Shown one piece after another: positions 31,497-39,689 of a stretch of DNA of 64,000 nucleotides. Below the pieces are notes generated by a model, which saw only the letters and a list, made by a program, of their open reading frames with translations, was not told where the DNA came from and made no database searches. The position numbers and the translations under genes are program-made. Positions within the stretch are counted from its first letter, which is position 1, and the number at the start of each line of letters is the position of its first letter. The stretch comes from Paenibacillus dendrobii (GTDB taxonomy: Bacteria; Bacillota; Bacilli; Paenibacillales; Paenibacillaceae): NCBI RefSeq assembly GCF_009807035.1, contig NZ_WUBI01000003.1:248001-312000 (forward strand). Reading direction: 5' to 3'.

Positions 31497-31530
31497 AAAA
31501 AAGCGCAGCCCACTTTAGCGTGGACCGCGC
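31497..31530 (-). terminator. Rho-independent terminator, GCGCGGT family copy 1
   Basis: Minus-strand GCGCGGTCCAC pairs with GTGGGCTGCGC (31530-31503), followed by TTTTTT. It ends the transcript of the 31572-31784 gene. It closely resembles the hairpins at 32138, 34116 and 36045. Confidence 0.8.
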
Positions 31531-31571
31531 ATTTGTCATTCGATATCTTTCCAATGATTGCGTGCGAAGCT

Positions 31572-31784
31572 TCAACCTCGTTCCGGTACGGTTCTCTCAC
31601 TGTTTTTGTTAAAGCCCGGGTCATATACGCTGAAAAAGGAAATACTTGATGTCTTCACATGGTGCTCGCTCAGTTCAACCCACTCTTCGCCTTTAAGCAT
31701 TGCGATAACACCCGGAATGTCGTCCGTAATGATGTTTAATGACTCTCCGCCCACAAAATGAATCGTAACACTGCTGTCGCTCAT
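31572..31784 (-). CDS. Small hypothetical protein
   Basis: 70 residues, soluble, no recognised family: MSDSSVTIHFVGGESL, then IITDDIPGVIAMLKGEEWVELSEHHVKTSSISFFSVYDPG. The start at 31784 is supported by GGAGGTGCAAGCC; the open frame upstream to 31814 has no ribosome site. The pattern of alternating hydrophobic strands suggests a small beta fold. It has its own terminator. The good ribosome site and terminator make it a likely real gene. Confidence 0.6.
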   Translation of the reverse strand: MSDSSVTIHFVGGESLNIITDDIPGVIAMLKGEEWVELSEHHVKTSSISFFSVYDPGFNKNSERTVPERG

Positions 31785-31951
31785 GGCTTGCACCTCCAAA
31801 AATTGGCTTGTCACTTCAAGGAAGTATACCCCATTCCTTTATTTCTTATTTACACGGATTGGAGGGAGGGCAATCTTACTTAACCACAATCAATGCATTC
31901 TGCTATCATGAAATAGACCGGTATGTATTGATCCACTCTTCTTTTGCTTCT

Positions 31952-32053
31952 TTAATGACCCGCTCCGCCCCATCTACGGATCACATCCTGCATACAGTGC
32001 GTCCCGTTATATCTGACTTCCATCCCCGCAAGGCAGGAACTCACAACGATCAT
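31952..32053 (-). pseudogene. Remnant of a DUF523 family gene
   Basis: A 33-codon frame starting MIVVSSCLAGMEVRYNGTHC, preceded by GAGGTGATGAAA. This matches the N-terminus of DUF523 proteins (MILVSSCLLG..CRYDG), which are about 150 residues. The frame stops after GGAGH. A one-base shift would continue as ERVIKEAKEEWINTYRSIS before another stop. It appears truncated and frameshifted. Confidence 0.5.
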
Positions 32054-32137
32054 TTTCATCACCTCATGCAGCTATTATACAGGATGTGAAAGTCATCAAC
32101 TTGCGAACTGTTCCAGGAATTTGACGTTTCTATTCAT

Positions 32138-32172
32138 AAAAAAAGCACAGTCCATTTCATCATGAACCGCGC
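32138..32172 (-). terminator. Rho-independent terminator, GCGCGGT family copy 2
   Basis: Minus-strand GCGCGGTTCAT pairs with ATGGACTGTGC (32172-32145), followed by seven T. It is about 110 bases past the stop of the BNR-repeat gene. Compared with copy 1, several changes preserve pairing. Confidence 0.8.
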
Positions 32173-32283
32173 TTCGTATGAATGCTCTATAATCCCACTC
32201 CGCGCATGCGTCTTTACGTAATCTCTAGCTGCGATCCGGAATCTGTTGAGATCGAACCCATCCTCATTGCTGCTGCAAGTAAA

Positions 32284-33501
32284 TTATTGATTATCACCAA
32301 ACCAAATATTTAAAGTTCCTGTTCGCGTATCTGCCCAAGCGGTTACAAGACGTCCAGTCTGTGGGACAATCGCATTTCCAATGTAGTCGCCAATGAGAGG
32401 AAGGCCTGTGACGTTAAATGAGGTTGTCGTAATGCGGGTGTTAGTAAACGTGTTTCCTCCATCCCTGGACGTAGCAAGATAAACGTCAATATCAGGCGGA
32501 TTCAGTCGGTTGGTGTAATAGGAAACAAACACCGCTCCATCCGTTGGGGAAACGGTAATAACCGGGAAGAAACTCTGGGATCCTACCGGACTGCCCGTAA
32601 TAGGCATCGGTGCACCCCAGTCCACGCCGAAATTCGTGGAGATTGCGATGAAGATATCGGAGTAACCTTGCCGAAAGTCCTGCCACACGGAATAAACATT
32701 GCCTTGTGATGCTGGTGCGTTCGAGATGTCCGCTGCCATGGTAGGATACGTCAGACATCTGAATTGATATCCGGGTAGCGGCGAGGGAGGCGAAACTACC
32801 GGGGAGACCATGGTTTCAGTCTGGAATGTTACCCCCCCATCAAGTGACGTACGTATATTAAATTCGTTTCTTTGGGGGTTTTGGGTTATCCAACCTACAA
32901 CAAGGATGCCGTTTAATGTGACGGCGATGCCTGGAAACTCTTCAAAATCAGCGATCGAAGACAGCAGACTGGGGCTCATGTAAGTGTCCCCCCCGTCTAT
33001 AGAACGATTAAAGAATATCGTATTTCCCGGTATAAATTGCGTGTTGTAATCATGGGTATAACCGGTGTAGATGTTTCCAAAAAAAGGGCTCGATCCGGCC
33101 TTATCGGCGACAACCACCACCTGGTCATCATTGACAAACTGTCCAAATCCCTGGTTAACAATCACCGGAGGAGCAAATGAAGAAGCATTATCGTTAGAGG
33201 TGTAGGAGACGATCGAACCGCTGAGTCCATCCGAATCAAAAGCATGGGCTAATACAACAAATGAATTGGGAAAAAAGTAATCAATATGAGGCGCCTCGAT
33301 ACCCGCGAACCCGGCTGGTAACGGGAGTAACGTCGTGCTCCATGTTGCTCCTGCATCAATTGACTTGTACAAGCCGATATTCGGCGGTCCTGCACTGAGA
33401 TCCACCGCTACTGCCACCATGACCGAGGGATTGAGCCAATTCACCGCAATGGTTGGCTCAAACTGAGCACTTGAACTTGGCGAGATTTGTATGTTGACCA
33501 T
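32284..33501 (-). CDS. BNR/Asp-box beta-propeller protein (sialidase-like fold)
   Basis: 405 residues with at least five Asp-box motifs (S-x-D-x-G-x-T-W type): KSIDAGATWS, RSIDGGDTYM, TSLDGGVTFQ, ISTNFGVDWG and TSRDGGNTFT. These are spaced as in a six- or seven-bladed sialidase-like propeller. There is no signal peptide and the sequence begins directly with MVNIQISPSSSAQFEPTIAVNWLNP. No sialidase catalytic residues could be assigned, so enzymatic function is uncertain. GGGAGGTTACC precedes the start. It follows a 121-residue gene by 48 bases and is probably cotranscribed with it. Confidence 0.75.
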   Translation of the reverse strand: MVNIQISPSSSAQFEPTIAVNWLNPSVMVAVAVDLSAGPPNIGLYKSIDAGATWSTTLLPLPAGFAGIEAPHIDYFFPNSFVVLAHAFDSDGLSGSIVSYTSNDNASSFAPPVIVNQGFGQFVNDDQVVVVADKAGSSPFFGNIYTGYTHDYNTQFIPGNTIFFNRSIDGGDTYMSPSLLSSIADFEEFPGIAVTLNGILVVGWITQNPQRNEFNIRTSLDGGVTFQTETMVSPVVSPPSPLPGYQFRCLTYPTMAADISNAPASQGNVYSVWQDFRQGYSDIFIAISTNFGVDWGAPMPITGSPVGSQSFFPVITVSPTDGAVFVSYYTNRLNPPDIDVYLATSRDGGNTFTNTRITTTSFNVTGLPLIGDYIGNAIVPQTGRLVTAWADTRTGTLNIWFGDNQ

Positions 33502-33549
33502 GGTAACCTCCCTTGTTGCTATATTTTAGAAAGCTGCGGTTTTCATCAC

Positions 33550-33915
33550 TTATGGGTTGAGCTGGGCAATTTGGGTGAGTTGTGTATTCAGCACTTTTTG
33601 ATGAGGAATGACGTTCCCGGATGAATCCGTTCCGAATACCGTGATGACTGTATCTGTTGGAACCGTGCCTGTAACCAGAAATTGAACTTCGTAAGAAGTA
33701 TTGCCAGCGATATTGAAACTAAGAATTTGTGCAGTATTGGCATTGACCGTCAGTGAATTGGAATATACCAGTGACTTGCTCACCAAGCTATTCCATACAT
33801 AGACGTGATAAACCACGTTGGATGAAAAGCTAAGGTTATCATTGCTAATGTTAATGACAAGAGTCGATGCAGGGCTCGTTCCCGTATTCGTAATGATGCC
33901 TGTTGTTGTCGCCAT
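33550..33915 (-). CDS. Hypothetical beta-rich protein in operon with the propeller protein
   Basis: 121 residues, rich in Ser, Thr, Asn and Val with alternating beta strands (TLVINISNDNLSFSSNVVYHVYVW, AQILSFNIAGNTSYEVQFLVTG). It has no Cys, no signal peptide and no recognised domain. The composition recalls exported or spore-surface proteins. AAAGG is about 10 bases before the ATG. First gene of a likely two-gene operon with the BNR protein. Its partner and role are unknown. Confidence 0.6.
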   Translation of the reverse strand: MATTTGIITNTGTSPASTLVINISNDNLSFSSNVVYHVYVWNSLVSKSLVYSNSLTVNANTAQILSFNIAGNTSYEVQFLVTGTVPTDTVITVFGTDSSGNVIPHQKVLNTQLTQIAQLNP

Positions 33916-34115
33916 GAACTCACAACCTTTCTATTCTTTTTTTATTACCATATGAGCCCCTCTTCCTTGTTGTGTGGACCATTTCAACAGCAAAGCGAAC
34001 AAATCCGAAACATGAAGAATCAGCCTACCATTCGGCACAATACTAATGAGAATAATCTGCTTCTGATAGGATTCCGCCGATTGGAATATACGGGTTGGAA
34101 TCGGTTTGCAAATAT

Positions 34116-34151
34116 AAAAATACGCGGCCTCCGATTATATCGGACACCGCG
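34116..34151 (-). terminator. Rho-independent terminator, GCGCGGT family copy 3
   Basis: Minus-strand CGCGGTGTCCGAT pairs with ATCGGAGGCCGCG (34150-34123) with one mismatch, followed by TATTTTT. It follows the broken YolD-like remnant. Confidence 0.7.
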
Positions 34152-34221
34152 CTTTAATTTAAGATGCTATAGATGCTTTCAGATATTGGCATGTGGTTAG
34201 AAGATCCGTTAGAAAAAGATG

Positions 34222-34340
34222 TTAGAAACATATTCGTCTCCAGAGGACCCAAAAATCAGTCTTGATCTCTTTCAGGTATGTGTTGATCATCTGACAAAGC
34301 CGTGCCGTGTCTGTCTCTGATCGATCATAGGTTATGGCCG
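34222..34340 (-). pseudogene. Degenerate YolD-like gene fragment
   Basis: The minus strand encodes HGFVR, then after a one-base frame break INTYLKEIKTDFW...RRIC and a stop at 34222-34224. This parallels GFVTVINTYLKEIKLREEDDW in the YolD-like gene at 31077-31373. Only the C-terminal part remains. The rest of 33916-34438 shows no gene. Confidence 0.55.
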
Positions 34341-34438
34341 CAGATCGTTAGCCGATTGCATTTTAATTTTTTACATAATTTTGGATGAGGAAAGTCAAAA
34401 TACAAATGATGGTTTTCTGGTAGTCGTCTGAATGTTTT

Positions 34439-34468
34439 TGAATATTCAACTTTGATTTTCCCATTACG
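34439..34468 (+). promoter_or_regulatory. Possible sigma-G promoter of the gerA-type gene
   Basis: TGAATA (34439-34444), 17 bases, CATTACG (34462-34468). The -35 matches the forespore sigma-G consensus and the -10 matches CAT plus part of the rest. Germinant receptor genes are normally sigma-G controlled, which fits. Confidence 0.45.
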
Positions 34469-34514
34469 TAGCTTGCGTCACTATTGCTCTAATATAAGAA
34501 AGGAGGGCTTTATC

Positions 34515-36002
34515 GTGGCCTCAAACGTTGCCCATGCAGAAAGTACACTCTGGACACTTCAGAAAATAAAAAAGCTGTTTATCAAAAGTTCCGATGTTGT
34601 CATCAGAAAATACCGTATAAAAAAGGATGAACCCGCATCAGATGTTGTGTTGATCTATACCACCGGGCTTGCCGATTCCAGTAAAATAAGTCTCGTTGTT
34701 CTGCCTGAGCTTGAAGAGATGTATCATGATACTGGTTATTCTTCACAACAGGGTGACGTGATGTACGGCAAACTTCCACTCGTTCAATTTAAAAGTCCCA
34801 TAACCGATCAGGCATTAGAGGATATGGTATATCAAGGCGAACTTGTATTGTTCTTTCCTCATAACAACGATCTGTATTCCATGGATATCAGTAGCATTCC
34901 CAAGCGTTCTCCTGAGGAGTCAAGCGTTGAAATATCCATTAAAGGTCCAAAGGACGGTTTTACCGAGGATTACGTCACGAATATAGCCCTTATTCGTAAA
35001 CGGGTAAGAAGCAATTCGCTGTGCTGCGAAGAATCGATCCTGGGCAAACGTACCCGCACCAAAGTGGCCTTGATGTATTTTGACGATATCATCTCACCCG
35101 AAATCCTGGATGAGGTGCGAAAGCGTCTTTCGAAGATTGATATCGACGGTCTGTATTCCATCAACCAGTTGGAGGAACTGCTTGCCGATTCGAAATATTC
35201 ACTCTTTCCACTTCTGGATTTTACGGGACGCCCGGATTATGTAATGACCTGCCTCTTAAGCGGCCGTTTTGTTATGATCATCGATGGTAACCCGATGGTA
35301 TTAATCGGACCCGGGACGCTCTCGCTCCTGATGAAATCTCCAGAGGATGTTCACTTCAACTATATCTATGTTTCTTTTGTAAGACTGATCCGCGGCTTAA
35401 GTTTGCTGTTGTCCATCATTCTGCCTTCCTTCTGGGTTGCATTGGCCGCTTTCCATCAGGATCAAATTCCATTTCGGCTTATGGCAACCATAGCAACGGC
35501 CAGACTCGGGCTTCCTCTTTCGGCCCAAATGGAGTTATTTCTCCTGCTTGTCCTACTGGAAATATTCAGGGAGGCTGGCGTCAGGCTTCCAAAATCCATT
35601 GGTCAAACATTGACGGTCATTGGTGGATTAATCATTGGCGATGCTGCTATCCGTTCTGGATTTGTTTCCCCCTCTTCCGTTGTCGTCGGATCTATCACAG
35701 CAGTTGCGGGGGCAACGCTGGTGAATCAAACCTTGAGCTCTGTCGCCAGTACCATCCGATTTGGTCTGTTTTTTGTTTCCTCCTTCTTGGGTATGTACGG
35801 CTTGATTCTCGGGATCATTCTTCTGTTGGTCTATATTTCAAGACTCCGGACCTTTGGAATCCCATATTTGGCCCCGTTATCACCGATGCTTCCCAAGGAT
35901 ATTTTAGAATCCTTATTACGGGTTCCATGGAAATCACTCAAAAAAAGACCTACGTCACTAAAAACTGTTGATTCCGATCATCATGGAGAGAATCCTTCAT
36001 GA
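34515..36002 (+). CDS. GerA family spore germination protein (receptor A subunit)
   Basis: About 495 residues: a hydrophilic N-terminal half with the two GerA NTD lobes (about 20-265, including KSSDVVIRKYRI and DYVTNIALIRKRVRS), then about five membrane helices after a FVRLIRGLSLLLSIILPSFWVAL segment. It belongs to the A subunit of nutrient germinant receptors in the inner spore membrane. No B or C subunit gene is adjacent, so it is an orphan A subunit. The GTG at 34515 follows AAAGGAGGGCTTTATC; the ATG at 34452 lies inside the putative sigma-G promoter region. Confidence 0.88.
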   Translation: MASNVAHAESTLWTLQKIKKLFIKSSDVVIRKYRIKKDEPASDVVLIYTTGLADSSKISLVVLPELEEMYHDTGYSSQQGDVMYGKLPLVQFKSPITDQALEDMVYQGELVLFFPHNNDLYSMDISSIPKRSPEESSVEISIKGPKDGFTEDYVTNIALIRKRVRSNSLCCEESILGKRTRTKVALMYFDDIISPEILDEVRKRLSKIDIDGLYSINQLEELLADSKYSLFPLLDFTGRPDYVMTCLLSGRFVMIIDGNPMVLIGPGTLSLLMKSPEDVHFNYIYVSFVRLIRGLSLLLSIILPSFWVALAAFHQDQIPFRLMATIATARLGLPLSAQMELFLLLVLLEIFREAGVRLPKSIGQTLTVIGGLIIGDAAIRSGFVSPSSVVVGSITAVAGATLVNQTLSSVASTIRFGLFFVSSFLGMYGLILGIILLLVYISRLRTFGIPYLAPLSPMLPKDILESLLRVPWKSLKKRPTSLKTVDSDHHGENPS

Positions 36003-36044
36003 CCATAAAATGGAGCAAAACTAAGTCTCCATGGCCTCTTCAAC

Positions 36045-36080
36045 AAAAAAGACGCGGCTTCCGAAACTCGGAATACCGCG
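36045..36080 (-). terminator. Rho-independent terminator, GCGCGGT family copy 4
   Basis: Minus-strand CGCGGTATTCCG pairs with CGGAAGCCGCG (36080-36053) with one bulge, followed by TCTTTTTT. It ends the tRNA-Thr transcript. Confidence 0.8.
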
Positions 36081-36101
36081 CCCTGTAAGGCTTTTGAAAG
36101 A

Positions 36102-36173
36102 TGCTGGTGAAGGGAATTGAACCCCCGGCCTACGCATTACGAGTGCGTTGCTCTACCCCTGAGCTACACCAGC
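36102..36173 (-). tRNA. tRNA-Thr (anticodon CGT)
   Basis: A full cloverleaf on the minus strand: acceptor GCTGGTG/CACCAGC, D arm GCTC..GAGC, anticodon stem ACGCA/TGCGT with loop CTCGTAA (anticodon CGT, reading ACG), variable AGGCC, T arm with loop TTCAATT and discriminator A. The T stem has two G-T pairs. CCA is not encoded. It stands alone between the MTH1187-type gene and a terminator. Confidence 0.93.
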
Positions 36174-36265
36174 TTAAAACAAATCATTTCATTTAGATGC
36201 AACCAACGAAACAAAAACTATTATACAACTTTCATTTCAAAATGCAATACTTGTCCCATTGGAAC

Positions 36266-36568
36266 TTATTGCAGCTTCGACCGCACCGATTGCAGTTTCT
36301 GCTCACTGGAAGCTGCTTTATCGCGTCTATCATCGATTTTGACGGAAGTGGACACCCGCTGCGCTCCCGACATGAAAGGTGCGTCATGCAATGCTGAAAT
36401 AGCCTTCCATACCTCTTCCAGCGGTCCCTCAATGATCGTACTCATCGAAGTCAGCTGATAGCTGATTCCCTGCTGGGATGCCAGCACCCTCTGCATATCC
36501 GCCACATAGGCGCTTAGACTTGTCGTCGCTGTTCCGATCGGAATGACCGTGACTTCTGCAATTGCCAT
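36266..36568 (-). CDS. MTH1187 family thiamine-binding protein (YqgV-like)
   Basis: 100 residues of the MTH1187/DUF77 (YkoF-related) ferredoxin-like fold: MAIAEVTVIPIGTATTSLSAYV, LTSMSTIIEGPLEEVWKAISALHD and GAQRVSTSVKIDDRRD. Members bind thiamine or related ligands as multimers; the exact role is unsettled. AGGGAGG lies upstream of the ATG. It precedes the tRNA gene on the same strand by about 90 bases. Confidence 0.88.
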   Translation of the reverse strand: MAIAEVTVIPIGTATTSLSAYVADMQRVLASQQGISYQLTSMSTIIEGPLEEVWKAISALHDAPFMSGAQRVSTSVKIDDRRDKAASSEQKLQSVRSKLQ

Positions 36569-36831
36569 GTTTTTTCCTCCCTATCCCCTATATTTAGACA
36601 ATCCCGTGATCTTCTGCGGACTCTTTCCTTATTGTATCCAACTACGGAAAAGATAGCAAAGTCCCAAGTCTTCACCAAAAATTTTTTTTATCGCGCCACA
36701 TCTGCTTTTTTGCCCTTAAAGGGGCATTTTCGGACATTTTTCGGGTCCATCCCTTCACCCTCATAGTAGCAAATAGACCGCTTCTCTGCTATAATTCATC
36801 TTGCTTGTCTTTTTGATTTTTGTGTTTACAA

Positions 36832-36879
36832 ACACAACATATTGGGTTAAATTAATAAAGCAATAACCAAATATAGTAG
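36832..36879 (+). promoter_or_regulatory. Two NrdR-like boxes in the nrd promoter region
   Basis: ACACAACATATTGGGT (36832-36847) and TAACCAAATATAGTAG (36864-36879) resemble the NrdR consensus ACACTATATATAGTGT at about 12 and 10 of 16 positions. Their starts are 32 bases apart, about three helical turns, as in known paired NrdR sites. A TTTACA-N16-TTAAAT promoter candidate overlaps the first box. NrdR represses ribonucleotide reductase genes. Confidence 0.6.
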
Positions 36880-36884
36880 AGACG

Positions 36885-37080
36885 GGTGAATCAGGCTTCA
36901 AACAGCCCATGGTTCCTAATAGGGAAGAACGGTGTAAATCCGTCACGGTCCCGCCACTGTAACCGGACAGCCGGAAGGATTTCAGCTTCGGCAAAAATCG
37001 GCAGATGCCACTGTAAGCATAGCCTTACGGGAAGGCGCCAATATAAGCTCCGGGAGTCAGGAGACCTGCCTGTTTCGTTG
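36885..37080 (+). ncRNA. Cobalamin (AdoCbl) riboswitch
   Basis: The conserved core GGTGTAAATCCGTCACGG (36931-36948) runs on into CCGCCACTGT, and the B12 box GGAGTCAGGAGACCTGCC follows (about 37053-37070); these are diagnostic of cobalamin riboswitches. A Rho-independent terminator follows at 37190-37235, ahead of nrdA. When adenosylcobalamin is available, expression of the B12-independent class Ia reductase would be switched off, presumably because a B12-dependent class II enzyme is encoded elsewhere. Confidence 0.92.
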
Positions 37081-37189
37081 CACAAAATACCTACGAGGAA
37101 TAGGAAACGTGTTGTCATGAACATGTCTACATATAGTGTGTAGATATATTCTTTTGCGCCCATTTTTAGGGCCTATAAGAATGGCATGC

Positions 37190-37235
37190 AGCATTTTCGG
37201 CCTCACAATAGGAAAGGTCGCCGGAAATGCTTTTT
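37190..37235 (+). terminator. Terminator in the nrdA leader (riboswitch expression platform)
   Basis: AGCATTTTCGGC (37190-37201) pairs with GCCGGAAATGCT (37220-37231) over 12 bp and is followed by TTTTTAT. It lies 100 bases before the nrdA start and is the probable premature stop controlled by the riboswitch. Confidence 0.85.
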
Positions 37236-37335
37236 ATATGGCATCGGCACCTCCTCAAAAAGAGCGTTTGCTCTCCAATCGTTTTATTTTACTTATTTCA
37301 CCCATATTATCTCATTTTTGAAAGGAGAACTGCAC

Positions 37336-39669
37336 ATGCCTCAGCTCGTGACCAAACCGAACAATCGTCAGCTGGCTTTCGATGAAATCCGTCTCTCCGT
37401 TTACGCGGACCGCGTTCTGGAAGGATTGGAGACGCTGGATAAGGAACGCCTGCTTCGCGGTGTAACCAGCAAACTGCGCCGGGAGGAAGTTACCGGCGAT
37501 GAAATCAGCAATGCTTTTACGATGTCGGCACTTGAGCTTGTAACGAAGGAGGAGCCGGCCTGGAAATTCGCAGCAGCCCGCTCCCTACTGACTTCTTTAT
37601 ATAAAAAAGCAGCGTACAACCGCCGCTATAAAGCATACCCTGATGAACCATATGGTGCCCTCTATCCTCTCATTTCCGAGCTGGTGCAAAAAGGCATCTA
37701 CCGGGAAGAGCTTCTGGAATGCTACACCAAAGAACAGATTGAAGAGCTTGGAAAATGCATCGATCATAGCCGTGACTTGTTGTTTGACTACATAGGTCTT
37801 CTCACCTTGTCCGACCGCTACCTCGCCCGTGATTTCGACGGTCGTGTCATGGAACTTCCTCAGGAACGTTATATGATCATTGCCATGTACCTGATGCACA
37901 CCGAACCAGCCGAGAAACGGATGGAACTTGTCAAAGAAGCCTACTGGGCCATGAGCAACATTTATATGACTGCAGCAACTCCGACGATGTCCAATGCCGG
38001 TAAAAAGGTTGCCGGACAGCTTTCCAGCTGCTTTATCGATACCGTGGACGACTCGCTCGAAGGTATCTTCGATTCCAACACCGACGTTGCGCGTCTCAGT
38101 AAAATGGGCGGCGGCATCGGCGTTTACCTTGGCAAGGTTCGTGCCCGCGGATCGGATATCCGTGGCCATAAAAATACCAGCTCCGGCGTCATTCCTTGGA
38201 TCCGCCAGCTGAACAACACCGCGGTCAGCGTTGACCAGCTCGGAACGCGCAAAGGTGCGGTTGCCGTTTATCTGGATGTGTTCCATAAAGACATCCTGGC
38301 CTTCCTGGATCTCAAGCTGAACAACGGTGACGAACGCATGAGAGCGCATGACGTGTTCCACGGCGTATGTATTCCTGACTTGTTCATGGAGGCTGTTCAA
38401 GAGCGTCACGAGTGGAACCTCTTCTGTCCGCATGAAGTGAAAAAAGTAATGGGCTGGAAGGATGAAAAAGGTACGCCGCTCGGCCTTGAGGATTTCTATG
38501 ATGAGACTGTTGGACAAGGCGAATTCCGCGAAAAATATGCTGAAGCCGTTGCCCATCCGCTGCTCTCCCGCATCACCGTGCCTGCCATCGACATTATGAA
38601 GCGCGTCATGAAGTCCCAACTCGAGACCGGTACGCCTTACATGTTCTACCGCGACACGGTGAACCGTTCGAATCCGAACAGAGCACATGGTATGGTGTAT
38701 TCCTCCAACCTGTGTACGGAAATCATGCAGAACCAGTCCGCAACCGTGGTGGAAAAAGAAGAGCTCGTGACGAAGGACGGACAGACCCGCATCGTGATCT
38801 CCAAAATTCCTGGCGATTTCGTGGTGTGCAACCTGAACTCCATCCATCTGGCGCGCGCTGTGCCGGCAGACGTGCTTGAGCGTCTGATTCCGATCCAAGT
38901 ACGCATGCTGGACAACGTCATCGATATCAACAATATCGAAGTGCTTCAAGCTCAATACACGAACAGCCAATACCGCGCTGTGGGTCTGGGTACGTTCGGA
39001 CTGCATCACCTCCTCGCACTCGAAGGTATCCGCTGGGAGTCCGACGCAGCCGTGGAATATAACGATAACCTGTACGAAAAAATTAACTACCTGCTCGTCC
39101 GCTCCAGCATGGAGCTGGCCAAGGAAAAGGGCCGTTACGCGAAATTCGAGGGCTCTGATTGGGAAAGCGGCGCTTACTTCACCAGCCGCGGTTATGTAGA
39201 CGGCGAGCATGTTGGCAAATTCGTGACGACCGAGCAGTGGAAAGAACTTCAGCAGGAAGTTCAAAAGAACGGCGTCCGCAACGCTTGGCTGTTCGCCATC
39301 GCGCCAAACGGCTCGACTTCGATCATTGCCGGTTCTACCGCAAGTATCGATCCGCTCTATGATCTGCTGTCTTACGAAGAGAAAACAACATACAAAATCG
39401 CCAATCCGGCTCCGGATCTGTCCGAGAAGACGATTTGGTACTATAAAACGGCCTTCATGATTGATCAGAACTGGTCCATCAAGATGGCTTCGGCCCGCCA
39501 GCGTCACGTTGACCAGGGACAAAGTTTCAACCTGTACGTTCGTCCGGACATCCGTGCATCTGATTTCCTTGAGCTGCACCTGCATGCCTGGAGTGCCGGC
39601 ATCAAATCGACGTACTATGTGCGCAGCCGCGCGCTGACGATTGAGGAATGTGAGTCTTGCGCATCGTAA
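37336..39669 (+). CDS. nrdA: Ribonucleoside-diphosphate reductase, class Ia, alpha subunit
   Basis: 777 residues. It reduces ribonucleoside diphosphates to deoxyribonucleotides. An ATP-cone-like N-terminus (about 5-95) is followed by the ten-stranded barrel. Key cysteines are Cys232 (QLSSCFID) and Cys498 (VVCNLN) as the redox pair, Cys460 (SNLCTEIM) as the thiyl site, and the C-terminal pair Cys772/Cys775 (ECESCAS). The start at 37336 follows AAAGGAG; the frame open to 37186 overlaps the leader terminator. Expression is governed by the NrdR boxes and cobalamin riboswitch upstream. The beta subunit gene follows after 410 bases. Confidence 0.95.
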   Translation: MPQLVTKPNNRQLAFDEIRLSVYADRVLEGLETLDKERLLRGVTSKLRREEVTGDEISNAFTMSALELVTKEEPAWKFAAARSLLTSLYKKAAYNRRYKAYPDEPYGALYPLISELVQKGIYREELLECYTKEQIEELGKCIDHSRDLLFDYIGLLTLSDRYLARDFDGRVMELPQERYMIIAMYLMHTEPAEKRMELVKEAYWAMSNIYMTAATPTMSNAGKKVAGQLSSCFIDTVDDSLEGIFDSNTDVARLSKMGGGIGVYLGKVRARGSDIRGHKNTSSGVIPWIRQLNNTAVSVDQLGTRKGAVAVYLDVFHKDILAFLDLKLNNGDERMRAHDVFHGVCIPDLFMEAVQERHEWNLFCPHEVKKVMGWKDEKGTPLGLEDFYDETVGQGEFREKYAEAVAHPLLSRITVPAIDIMKRVMKSQLETGTPYMFYRDTVNRSNPNRAHGMVYSSNLCTEIMQNQSATVVEKEELVTKDGQTRIVISKIPGDFVVCNLNSIHLARAVPADVLERLIPIQVRMLDNVIDINNIEVLQAQYTNSQYRAVGLGTFGLHHLLALEGIRWESDAAVEYNDNLYEKINYLLVRSSMELAKEKGRYAKFEGSDWESGAYFTSRGYVDGEHVGKFVTTEQWKELQQEVQKNGVRNAWLFAIAPNGSTSIIAGSTASIDPLYDLLSYEEKTTYKIANPAPDLSEKTIWYYKTAFMIDQNWSIKMASARQRHVDQGQSFNLYVRPDIRASDFLELHLHAWSAGIKSTYYVRSRALTIEECESCAS

Positions 39670-39689
39670 AGTTTAAGAAAAATTCTTTT

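Noticed and set aside
37597-39585. 662-codon minus-strand frame opposite nrdA
   Set aside because: It is the antisense shadow of a strongly coding gene; the plus strand matches NrdA throughout with all catalytic residues.
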